Source: an uncultured Pelagibacteraceae bacterium
GTDB lineage: Bacteria; Pseudomonadota; Alphaproteobacteria; Pelagibacterales; Pelagibacteraceae
Assembly: GCA_902595465.1 (NCBI GenBank)
Contig: CACJQE010000003.1
Coordinates: 1 to 55,000, forward strand
DNA length: 55,000 nt
Direction of reading: 5' to 3'
Shown here piece by piece: positions 35,032 to 42,674 of this stretch. A program made the translations under genes and the position numbers. The first letter of the stretch is position 1. Each line of letters begins with the position of its first letter. Below the pieces are notes generated by a model that ran no database searches, was not told the origin of the DNA, and saw only the letters and a list, made by a program, of their open reading frames with translations.

Positions 35032-35766
35032 ATGAGCAAATCATTTATAATAATACCTTCAAGGTTATCTGCCACTAGACTGCCCAATAAACCATTAATA
35101 AACATTAACGGCAAACCACTCATTATGCATGTTTATGAAAAAGCAAAAAAAAGTCAAATTGGAAAAGTTTATGTTGCAACTTGTGATAATGAAATTGCAA
35201 TCGAAGTTAAAAAAAATGGTGGTGAATTTATAATGACAGATAGCAAACACACCAACGGAACAGATAGAGTGTTTGAAGCCTCAAAGAAACTGAAATTAAA
35301 GGATAATGATTTAGTTATGAATGTTCAGGGTGATGAACCAATGATTAATCCTTTAGATATTAAAAATTTGAACAAAATATCTAAGGAGAATAGTTTAAAT
35401 ATTTCAACTCTTGCCTTTAATATAAAAAATAAAAATGATTACACAAATGAAAATATAGTAAAAGTTATTACAAAAAATAAAATATCAAACAATTCAACTG
35501 AAGAGGCGCTATATTTTTATCGAAAAATTAAAAATACTAGTAATAAACAAATATATCAACACTTTGGAATATACTTATATAGTTTTTCTGCATTAAAAAA
35601 TTTCGTAAAATTAAAAAAAACCAAAAATGAGATCAATGAAAGATTAGAACAACTAAGAGTTATTGATCATAATATTAAAATTAATGTATTATTAGCACAA
35701 TATTATTCTAGCGGCATTGACACCAAAAAAGACCTAGACGAATACATAAAATTGATGAATAAGTAA
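35032..35766 (+). CDS. kdsB: 3-deoxy-manno-octulosonate cytidylyltransferase
   Basis: KdsB activates Kdo as CMP-Kdo for LPS core assembly. The 244-aa nucleotidyltransferase has IIPSRLSATRLPNKPL, VYVATCDNEIA, SKHTNGTDRVFEA, NVQGDEPMI, QHFGIYLYS and ERLEQLRVIDH in canonical order. It connects to kdsD at 28.8 kb and the lpt genes. It is followed by pheA after 4 bp. Confidence 0.95.
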   Translation: MSKSFIIIPSRLSATRLPNKPLININGKPLIMHVYEKAKKSQIGKVYVATCDNEIAIEVKKNGGEFIMTDSKHTNGTDRVFEASKKLKLKDNDLVMNVQGDEPMINPLDIKNLNKISKENSLNISTLAFNIKNKNDYTNENIVKVITKNKISNNSTEEALYFYRKIKNTSNKQIYQHFGIYLYSFSALKNFVKLKKTKNEINERLEQLRVIDHNIKINVLLAQYYSSGIDTKKDLDEYIKLMNK

Positions 35767-35770
35767 TAAA

Positions 35771-36601
35771 ATGAAAATAGTTTACCAAGGCATACCTGGA
35801 AGTTATAGCGAAAGCTGCGCAAAACAGATGTTCCCTGAGGCTGAAACAATTTCTTGTAAAACTTTTGATGAATGTTTTGAAATAGCAAGTTCAAATAATG
35901 CAGTTCGAGCAATCATACCAGAGTCAAACAAAACAACTGGAAATATTGGGGTGGAATACTTAATATTTAAATACAGACTGAATATTTATGAAGAGTTTTT
36001 TTTTCCAATCAATCATAATTTAATTGGAATTAAAGGTTCCAAGTTAAAAGAAATTAAAAATGTTTATTCTCATGCTCAAGCTTTAAGTCAATCTTCAAAA
36101 TTTATCAAAAAAAATAATTTATTAGCTAATGTTAGAGCAGATACTGCAGGATCAGCAAAGTATATTTATGAAGAAAATGATAAATCTAAAGGAGCAATTG
36201 CATCGAAGTTAAGTGCTAAAATATATAATCTCGAAATTTTAGAAGAAAATGTTCAAGACGACAAAGATAATTTTACAAGATTTCTCATTATGGGGAAAGA
36301 AATTACGCAACCAGAAGTAGACAATAATAAGTATATAACTTCTTTTTTATTTAAATTAAGAGATAAACCAGCAGCATTGTATTCAGCATTGTCTGGATTT
36401 GCCATTAATGGAGTTAACATGACTAAACTTCAAAGTTTTCCAGAAAAAAATTCATTTTCATCTTTTTTTTTTCTTTGTGACATTGATGGGCATCTTGATG
36501 AAAAAAAAATTAAAAATTCTTTAGAGGAATTAGCATTTCATTGTGAAGACATGCACGTACTGGGTGTTTATAAAGCCCACAATTTTAGAGAAAAAAAATA
36601 A
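35771..36601 (+). CDS. pheA: Prephenate dehydratase
   Basis: PheA converts prephenate to phenylpyruvate for phenylalanine synthesis. The 276-aa protein lacks a chorismate-mutase domain. The PDT domain has VYQGIPGSYSESCAKQMFP, IIPESNKTTGNIG, and DNFTRFLIMG (catalytic Thr-Arg-Phe). The C-terminal ACT domain (about 195-270) shows RDKPAALYSALSGFAINGVN and MTKLQSFP, the feedback phenylalanine-binding region. Confidence 0.94.
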   Translation: MKIVYQGIPGSYSESCAKQMFPEAETISCKTFDECFEIASSNNAVRAIIPESNKTTGNIGVEYLIFKYRLNIYEEFFFPINHNLIGIKGSKLKEIKNVYSHAQALSQSSKFIKKNNLLANVRADTAGSAKYIYEENDKSKGAIASKLSAKIYNLEILEENVQDDKDNFTRFLIMGKEITQPEVDNNKYITSFLFKLRDKPAALYSALSGFAINGVNMTKLQSFPEKNSFSSFFFLCDIDGHLDEKKIKNSLEELAFHCEDMHVLGVYKAHNFREKK

Positions 36602-36610
36602 TTAACTTTA

Positions 36611-36640
36611 TTGTAGATTAGAAAAAATTATTGTTATAAT
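36611..36640 (+). promoter_or_regulatory. Promoter of the SRP RNA gene
   Basis: TTGTAG (36611-36616), an 18-bp spacer and a perfect TATAAT (36635-36640) place the transcription start about 7 bp downstream, at the first base of the SRP RNA stem. This is one of the most convincing promoters in the window. Confidence 0.75.
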
Positions 36641-36646
36641 ACATTT

Positions 36647-36734
36647 GGAGGCCTTCCAGGTGGAATTACCATGAATTCCCCCAGACTTGAAAAAGAGCAA
36701 GGGTAGTGAGTTTTTTCCAGGTTGGTTGGTCTCC
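36647..36734 (+). ncRNA. ffs: Signal recognition particle RNA (4.5S type)
   Basis: The ends pair (GGAGGCC with GGTCTCC), and the apical domain CCCCCAGACTTGAAAAAGAG followed by CAAGGGTAG matches the conserved bacterial SRP domain IV, with its asymmetric and symmetric internal loops. The tetraloop is GAAA (CTT-GAAA-AAG) rather than the common GGAA, still a GNRA type. The 88-nt gene lies just before dnaX, as commonly found in alphaproteobacteria. SRP RNA with Ffh targets membrane proteins. Confidence 0.88.
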
Positions 36735-36738
36735 TGTT

Positions 36739-38337
36739 ATGACAAATAATTCTAAAATTCTTGCACTAAAATACAGACCACAGACTTTTAAAGACCTAAT
36801 AGGGCAAGAAGAAATTGCCACAACAATTTATAATTCAATCAAAAATAACAATTCTACTAATGCTTTCTTATTTACAGGTATTAGAGGAATAGGAAAAACT
36901 ACATTTGCAAGAATTGTTGCAAAAGCTTTGAATTGTGAAAATTCAATTACCAATATGTGTGAGAATAAAAAATGTAGTCATTGTATACACATCACAAACT
37001 CAAATCACATAGATGTTCTTGAAATGGATGCTGCAAGTAAAACAGGAGTTGAGGATGTCAGGGAACTTATAGAGTTTTCTAGATATCCACCTTCTTTAGC
37101 AAAGTATAAAATTTTTATTATTGATGAAGTACATATGTTAAGTAAGCAGGCTTTTAACGCCTTACTTAAGACATTAGAAGAGCCACCAAAATATTTAAAG
37201 TTTATTTTTGCGACTACAGAGGTAAAAAAAATTCCAATTACTGTAATTTCAAGATGCCAAAGGTATGATTTATCTAGAATTAAGTCTGAAGAGTTATTTA
37301 CTTATTTAAAAAATATAACTTTAAAAGAAAAAAAAATTGTAGAGGACAACGCAATTAAATTAATCGTAAAAATTTCAGAAGGATCTGTAAGAGATGCACT
37401 GTCTTTACTTGATAGAGCAACAATATCTAAAAATGAAAATAATTTGACATTTGAAAATGCTCAAAAAATTTTTGGCTATATAGATAAGAGCTCATATATA
37501 GATTTATTAGAAATAATTCTTATAGGCGATGAAGAAAAAATAATTAATCATTATAGAAATTTATACAATTCAGGAGTTGAACCTAGTATTTTTTTAAATG
37601 AATTTTTGGAGATATTATATTTTGTGAAGAATATATCATATATAGAAAATGAAGGGACTAATTTTTCATTAAACGATAATGATTATAAAAAATTAATATC
37701 TTTATCAAAAAAAATTGAAACAAGTGGCGTATTGTTATTTTGGGAATTTACACTAAAAACTCTTAAAGAAATAAAATTAGTTAGTAATCCAAATTTACTC
37801 ATTGAGATGTTTCTTGTCCAATTATCTTATTTAAAAAAAAAAAAATTAAAAAATAATTCGTACGAAAATAAAATTAAAAATACAGAATTAAAAAAAGTCA
37901 AAAATAATGAAGCTATTAGTCAAATTAAAAATATTAAACAAGAAGATGAAAAAATTGAAAAAAAATATGTTGAGGAAATTAAAAACTTAGATGATTTAAT
38001 AAAAATGTGTTTAGCTAAAAAAGAAATGAAATTAAAATATGATTTAGAAAATAATGTCAACCTAGTATCTTTTTCAAACACGAAAATAGAAATTGCTTTT
38101 AACGAGAGACTAAATAAAAATTTTGTTAAGGATTTATCTGAAAAACTTTATGATTGGACTAAAAATCGTTGGCTAATATCCTTTTCAAAAGACAAAGGTT
38201 CAATAAGTGAAAAGGAAAAAAGAATTAAACTTAAAGAACAAAATATTGCAGAATTTAAAAATTCAAATGAGTACAAAAATTTGTTGAAAATAATTCCAGA
38301 TATTGAATTAATTGAGATCAATAAAAAAAATGACTGA
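36739..38337 (+). CDS. dnaX: DNA polymerase III subunits gamma and tau
   Basis: DnaX is the clamp-loader ATPase. The ATG at 36739 (MTNNSKILALKYRPQTFKDL) gives 532 aa; an upstream GTG overlaps the SRP RNA and is rejected. Domain I-II has Walker A GIRGIGKTTFA, a zinc module (CENKKCSHC), DEVHMLSKQAFNALLKTLEE, and SRCQRYDL. Domain III runs to about residue 360. A 13-A run at codons 365-369 separates it from a Lys-rich tau-like C-terminal region (370-532). Its 3' end overlaps ybaB. Confidence 0.95.
   Translation: MTNNSKILALKYRPQTFKDLIGQEEIATTIYNSIKNNNSTNAFLFTGIRGIGKTTFARIVAKALNCENSITNMCENKKCSHCIHITNSNHIDVLEMDAASKTGVEDVRELIEFSRYPPSLAKYKIFIIDEVHMLSKQAFNALLKTLEEPPKYLKFIFATTEVKKIPITVISRCQRYDLSRIKSEELFTYLKNITLKEKKIVEDNAIKLIVKISEGSVRDALSLLDRATISKNENNLTFENAQKIFGYIDKSSYIDLLEIILIGDEEKIINHYRNLYNSGVEPSIFLNEFLEILYFVKNISYIENEGTNFSLNDNDYKKLISLSKKIETSGVLLFWEFTLKTLKEIKLVSNPNLLIEMFLVQLSYLKKKKLKNNSYENKIKNTELKKVKNNEAISQIKNIKQEDEKIEKKYVEEIKNLDDLIKMCLAKKEMKLKYDLENNVNLVSFSNTKIEIAFNERLNKNFVKDLSEKLYDWTKNRWLISFSKDKGSISEKEKRIKLKEQNIAEFKNSNEYKNLLKIIPDIELIEINKKND
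37833..37845 (+). other. Poly-A run in dnaX, candidate slippage site
   Basis: Thirteen consecutive A residues follow TT at the end of clamp-loader domain III (codons 365-369). Loss of one A would give K-K-K-N-stop, and gain of one A would give K-K-K-K-I-K-K-stop, so slippage either way yields a roughly 370-aa gamma-like product. Thermus dnaX makes gamma by transcriptional slippage on a poly-A run. In AT-rich DNA such runs also occur by chance, and an equal run lies in aroA (26638-26650). Confidence 0.4.
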
Positions 38338-38647
38338 CTTTAATAAAATTTTAGAAAAAGCAAGAGAGATAGAAAAAAAAATGAAAGAAAGTCAGGAGAA
38401 TCTTAAAAAAATTGAGGTTAATGGTGTGTCTGGAGGAGATGTGGTTAAAATTACGCTTAATGGAGATGGAGAGATGACTAAAATTTTATTAAGTGATAAA
38501 GTCTTGAAAGAAGATAAAGAGATAATTCAGGATTTAATAACTGCCGCACATAATGATGCCAAAAATAAATTAAAATCAAAAACTTCCGAAGAAATATCTA
38601 AAGCGACTGGTGGATTAGGTGTGCCTGGATTTAAATGGCCTTTATAA
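38330..38647 (+). CDS. ybaB: YbaB/EbfC nucleoid-associated protein
   Basis: The ATG at 38330 (MTDFNKILEKAREIEKKMKE) gives 105 aa and overlaps the dnaX stop. The family signature is visible: an N-terminal coiled helix, GVSGGDVVKITLNGDGEMTK and a C-terminal AAHNDAKNKLKSKTSEEISK. The dnaX-ybaB-recR order is a widely conserved unit. The protein binds DNA as a small dimer. Confidence 0.93.
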   Translation: MTDFNKILEKAREIEKKMKESQENLKKIEVNGVSGGDVVKITLNGDGEMTKILLSDKVLKEDKEIIQDLITAAHNDAKNKLKSKTSEEISKATGGLGVPGFKWPL

Positions 38648-38651
38648 TTAA

Positions 38652-39260
38652 ATGCAAAATCTTCCTGAAATAGATAATTTAATTAAACTAATATCTAAAT
38701 TACCAGGGCTTGGACCAAAGTCTGCAAAAAAAATAATTTTAAAAATGATCAATAATCGCCAAGAAATATTAAGACCTTTAGCAAATAATTTAAGTCAGGT
38801 AATAAAAAATATTGAACGTTGTAAAATATGTGGAACATTAAAACCTAATACAATTAATTGCGAATATAATAACTGTAGTTTAGTAAAAAAAAAATATGAT
38901 AAAATTTGTGTAGTCGAGAACATTTCAGATCAATGGGCAATAGAAAGTTCATCTATTTTTCAAGGTTATTATCATATTTTAGGTGGCACGATTTCTGATA
39001 CCGATAACACCAATAATAGAGAAAATTTGCTAATTAATTCTTTAATTGAAAGAATAAAAAATGGTAATATTGATGAAGTGATTTTAGCAACAAGCGCAAC
39101 CGTTGAAGGGCAAACCACCGCTTTTTACATTCAGGATAGTTTAAAAAATACAAATGTAAAAATTTCAAAATTAGCTCAAGGTTTGCCTGTTGGTGGAGAA
39201 ATAGAAACTTCAGATGACGGAACGCTTATATCTGCTTTTAAAAATAGAAAAGATTTATAA
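38652..39260 (+). CDS. recR: Recombination protein RecR
   Basis: RecR acts with RecF/RecO to load RecA at gaps. The 202-aa protein has the HhH motif LPGLGPKSAKKIILKM, a zinc-finger region (CKICGTLKPNTINCEYNNCS), and the Toprim domain (ICVVENISDQWAIESSSIF; ILATSATVEGQTTAFYI). The stop is 8 bp from that of the convergent glcB. Confidence 0.95.
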   Translation: MQNLPEIDNLIKLISKLPGLGPKSAKKIILKMINNRQEILRPLANNLSQVIKNIERCKICGTLKPNTINCEYNNCSLVKKKYDKICVVENISDQWAIESSSIFQGYYHILGGTISDTDNTNNRENLLINSLIERIKNGNIDEVILATSATVEGQTTAFYIQDSLKNTNVKISKLAQGLPVGGEIETSDDGTLISAFKNRKDL

Positions 39261-39268
39261 ATTAATAA

Positions 39269-41419
39269 TTAACTTTTTTTAATTAACCTATTTAAATGCA
39301 ATAGAGGTTCAGTATAGCCCGAAGGTTGTGACTTACCATGGAAAATCAATTCACATGCTGCCTTAAAAGAAATTGACTTATCGTAATTTGGAGACATGTT
39401 TTGATATTCTGGATCTCCTTGATTTTGTTTATCAACAATCTTTGCCATTTTTTTTAGAATTTCTAAAACCTGTCTATTTGAGCAAATACCATGATGTAGC
39501 CAGTTAGCTATATGTTGTGAAGATATTCTTAGTGTTGCTCTATCTTCCATTAATCCAACATTATTTATATCTGGAACTTTAGAGCACCCTATCCCTTGAT
39601 CTACCCATCTAACAACATATCCTAATATTGTTTGAGCTGAGTTACATAACTCATTATTTATTTCTTCTTTGCTCCAATTAGGCCTATCTGCAATTGGTAT
39701 AGTTAATAAATTATCAATGTAATTAATTTTATTTTCATTTAATTTTTTGTGCTTTTCAAAAATATTTAACTTATGGTAATGCATTGCATGTAAAGAAGCT
39801 GCTGTGGGAGAAGGTACCCATGCACAATTCGCACCGGCTTCAAGATGTGATATTTTTTGATCTATCATGTCTTTCATTTTATCTGGCATAGCCCACATAC
39901 CTTTACCTATTTGTGCAACACCTGAAAATCCACATTTTAAACCAACATCAACATTGTTATCTTCATAAGCAGCTATCCACTTTGATTTTTTCATGTCACC
40001 TTTTTTTATCATTGGACCTGCTTCCATTGATGTATGCATTTCATCTCCGGTTCTGTCTAAAAAACCTGTATTAATGAAAAAAACCCTGCTTTTTAATGTT
40101 CTGATACATTCTTTTAAGTTTACAGATGTTCTTCTCTCTTCATCCATAATACCGCATTTAATTGTATTCTTTTCAAGTTTTAATACTTCTTCAACTCTTG
40201 TGAATATTTTATCTGTAAAAGCAGTCTCTTCAGGTCCATGCATTTTCGGTTTTACAATATATATAGATCCAGTTCTTGAGTTACCTTTTCTTTTTAAATC
40301 ATGAATTGCTGCAGCAGTTGTAATAAATGCATCCATGATACCTTCTGGGACTTCAGAACCATCTTCTAAAATAATTGCTGAATTAGTCATTAGATGACCA
40401 ACATTCCTAATTAAAAGTAAGCTTCTACCATGTAATTTTTCTTTTTTATTATCTTTTGAAATATAACTTCTATCTGGATTTAGTTTTCTTTCAAAAGTTT
40501 TTCCATCCTTTTCGAAGACAGATTTTAGAGTTCCTTTCATCAAACCCAACCAATTTCTGTAACATAATATTTTATCTTCTGAATCTACTGCTGCAACACT
40601 ATCTTCGTTATCACATATTGTAGATATTGCAGATTCTACAATTATGTCACTTATTCCCGCAGCATCTTGGACAGCACTAAATGCTTTTGGGTTAATTATT
40701 ATCTCAATTTTTAAATTATTATTTTCTAAAATTATTGTTGTTGGATTATTAGGTTCTCCTCTATATCCAATAAATTTATTTTTATCTACTAGCTCAAACT
40801 CCTTATCATCTTTTAAAATTTTCAAGTCACTTCCCTTTATTTTAAATCCATTTATATCTTTCCAATGAATTTCATTGATAGAGAAGTGGTCATTTAGAAA
40901 TTCGCGTGCATATCTTATTACTTCTTGTCCTCTTAGAGGATCATATTTTTGACTCCCAGTTTCTTCTGACTCAATTAAATCTGTTCCATATAAACTATCG
41001 TAAAGACTTACCCATCTAGCATTAGCAGCATTTAATGTATATCTAGAGTTCATTATAGGAACTACAAGTTGAGGACCTGCAATGCTTGAAATTTCACTAT
41101 CAAGCTTTTTGGTATCTATTTTAAAATCATTCCCTTCTTCTTTTAAATATCCAATTTCTTTTAAAAAATTCTTATACTCTTGATGATTAAATTCTCCATA
41201 TCTGTTTTTTTTTAACCATAAATCAATTTCAGATTGAAGAGTTTCGCGAACCTCTAATAATTTTTTATTAATTGGTGCAAGTTCATTAATACTTTTATCA
41301 AATCCATCCCAGAAATCTTTTTCGTTAACATCTAATCCTGTAAGAAGTTCATTTTTTACAAAATCAGCCAAGTTCTTAGAAACAGATAAAGTATTTATTT
41401 TAATAAATGAATCACTCAT
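39269..41419 (-). CDS. glcB: Malate synthase G
   Basis: GlcB condenses glyoxylate with acetyl-CoA to malate. The 716-aa length and sequence match the single-chain isoform G: NAANARWVSLYDSLYGTDLI, FGKDG-like spacing replaced by VFEKDGKTFERKLNPDRSY, GRSLLLIRNVGHLM, KPKMHGPEE, NTGFLDRTGDEMHTSMEAGP and GANCAWVPSPTAASLHAMHY. SAR11 glcB is known for control by a glycine riboswitch, but I see no such aptamer in the 147 bp upstream. Confidence 0.96.
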   Translation of the reverse strand: MSDSFIKINTLSVSKNLADFVKNELLTGLDVNEKDFWDGFDKSINELAPINKKLLEVRETLQSEIDLWLKKNRYGEFNHQEYKNFLKEIGYLKEEGNDFKIDTKKLDSEISSIAGPQLVVPIMNSRYTLNAANARWVSLYDSLYGTDLIESEETGSQKYDPLRGQEVIRYAREFLNDHFSINEIHWKDINGFKIKGSDLKILKDDKEFELVDKNKFIGYRGEPNNPTTIILENNNLKIEIIINPKAFSAVQDAAGISDIIVESAISTICDNEDSVAAVDSEDKILCYRNWLGLMKGTLKSVFEKDGKTFERKLNPDRSYISKDNKKEKLHGRSLLLIRNVGHLMTNSAIILEDGSEVPEGIMDAFITTAAAIHDLKRKGNSRTGSIYIVKPKMHGPEETAFTDKIFTRVEEVLKLEKNTIKCGIMDEERRTSVNLKECIRTLKSRVFFINTGFLDRTGDEMHTSMEAGPMIKKGDMKKSKWIAAYEDNNVDVGLKCGFSGVAQIGKGMWAMPDKMKDMIDQKISHLEAGANCAWVPSPTAASLHAMHYHKLNIFEKHKKLNENKINYIDNLLTIPIADRPNWSKEEINNELCNSAQTILGYVVRWVDQGIGCSKVPDINNVGLMEDRATLRISSQHIANWLHHGICSNRQVLEILKKMAKIVDKQNQGDPEYQNMSPNYDKSISFKAACELIFHGKSQPSGYTEPLLHLNRLIKKS

Positions 41420-41566
41420 AATTTTTTAAATTTAGAAACCGTTGTATATGACAATCAATAAATTATGTCATTACTTTATTGAAAAAAATGTTATTTTTCA
41501 TCTGAAAAGAATATAATTTTTGTAATTTGATCATTTTATCGCCAAAAAATTATATATAATAAAGCA
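41420..41566. promoter_or_regulatory. Divergent glcB/accA control region
   Basis: This 147-bp AT-rich spacer must hold both promoters. On the plus strand TATAAT (41555-41560) lies 6 bp before the accA ATG, implying a leaderless or very short accA leader. On the minus strand no glycine-riboswitch features (GGAGAG-like and CCGAAGGGG-like conserved blocks, about 90-100 nt each) are seen before glcB, and the sequence is too AT-rich to form them. Confidence 0.5.
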
Positions 41567-42673
41567 ATGAAAAATTATTTAAATTTTGAGACTGATATAA
41601 AAAACTTAGAAACAGAATTAGATAAATTAAAAGATCCTTATAATCAAGACGGCATTTCAGAAGTTGACACAACTAAAATAACGGATTTACAAAATGAAAT
41701 AGATAAAAAACTTAACGATGTATATTCAAATCTAGATGCATGGCAGACAACATTGGTTGCAAGACACGAGGATAGACCTAAATCAAAATTTTTTATTGAT
41801 AATTTATTTGATGAATTTATTTCACTTTCTGGGGATAGATTTTATGGAGAGGATAAGTCAGTAATATGTGGCTTTGGTAAATTTAATTCTAAGTCAGTTT
41901 TAGTAATAGGACAGGAAAAGGGTGAAAATTTAGATACAAGGATTGAGAGAAATTTTGGAATGATGAGACCAGAAGGTTACAGAAAAACAATAAGGTTAAT
42001 GAATTTAGCTAATAAATTCAAAATACCAATTATTAATTTTGTCGATACTCCAGGTGCTTACCCTGGAGTTGGTGCTGAAGAAAGAGGGCAAGCGGAAGCA
42101 ATTGCAAAGTCTATTGAATGTTCTATGCAACTGACTGTTCCAACTTTATCTATAATTATAGGCGAAGGAGGCTCTGGTGGTGCTATTGCATTAGCTTCTT
42201 CAAGTAAAGTATTGATGTTAGAGAATGCAATATATTCAGTAATATCTCCAGAAGGATGTGCAACCATACTTTGGCGAGATCCAACAAAGACTTTAGAAGC
42301 TGCGAAAGCAATGAAACTTTCAGCAAAAGATCTTTTAAAACTAGAAATTATAGATGAGATAATACCCGAACCTTTGGGTGGTGCGCATCGAGATAAAGAT
42401 CTTATTTTAGATAATGTACGTAATGCTATTGATAGAAACTTAAGTAAATTTCTAACGTTAAATGAGGAAGAAATATTAAATCAAAGAAAGAGTAAGTTTT
42501 TAGATATTGGAAGGAATAAAGGTTTCACCACTAATGCAACGCATCAAGATAAACTTACTATTAAAAATAATCTTTTTCAAAATTTGATTTTAAAAATTAA
42601 ATCTAATAAAAAATTATTTATTTCAACTACATCAATTCTTCTATTATTAATTTTATTAACAGTGATTTTTTAA
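41567..42673 (+). CDS. accA: Acetyl-CoA carboxylase carboxyltransferase alpha subunit with C-terminal membrane tail
   Basis: AccA pairs with AccD. The core (residues about 1-315) shows YLNFETDIKNLETELDKLK, RHEDRPKSKFFIDNLFDEFI, SGDRFYGED, NFVDTPGAYPGVGAEERGQA, IIGEGGSGGAIALASS and VISPEGCATILWRD. At 368 aa it is about 50 residues longer than usual: a basic linker (KIKSNKK) leads to a hydrophobic segment (LFISTTSILLLLILLTVIF) at the extreme C terminus, a likely tail anchor. It converges on secA, leaving a single base between stops. Confidence 0.95.
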   Translation: MKNYLNFETDIKNLETELDKLKDPYNQDGISEVDTTKITDLQNEIDKKLNDVYSNLDAWQTTLVARHEDRPKSKFFIDNLFDEFISLSGDRFYGEDKSVICGFGKFNSKSVLVIGQEKGENLDTRIERNFGMMRPEGYRKTIRLMNLANKFKIPIINFVDTPGAYPGVGAEERGQAEAIAKSIECSMQLTVPTLSIIIGEGGSGGAIALASSSKVLMLENAIYSVISPEGCATILWRDPTKTLEAAKAMKLSAKDLLKLEIIDEIIPEPLGGAHRDKDLILDNVRNAIDRNLSKFLTLNEEEILNQRKSKFLDIGRNKGFTTNATHQDKLTIKNNLFQNLILKIKSNKKLFISTTSILLLLILLTVIF

Positions 42674-42674
42674 T

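Noticed and set aside
36706..36738. Upstream GTG start for dnaX
   Set aside because: It overlaps the SRP RNA; conserved DnaX N terminus begins at ATG 36739.
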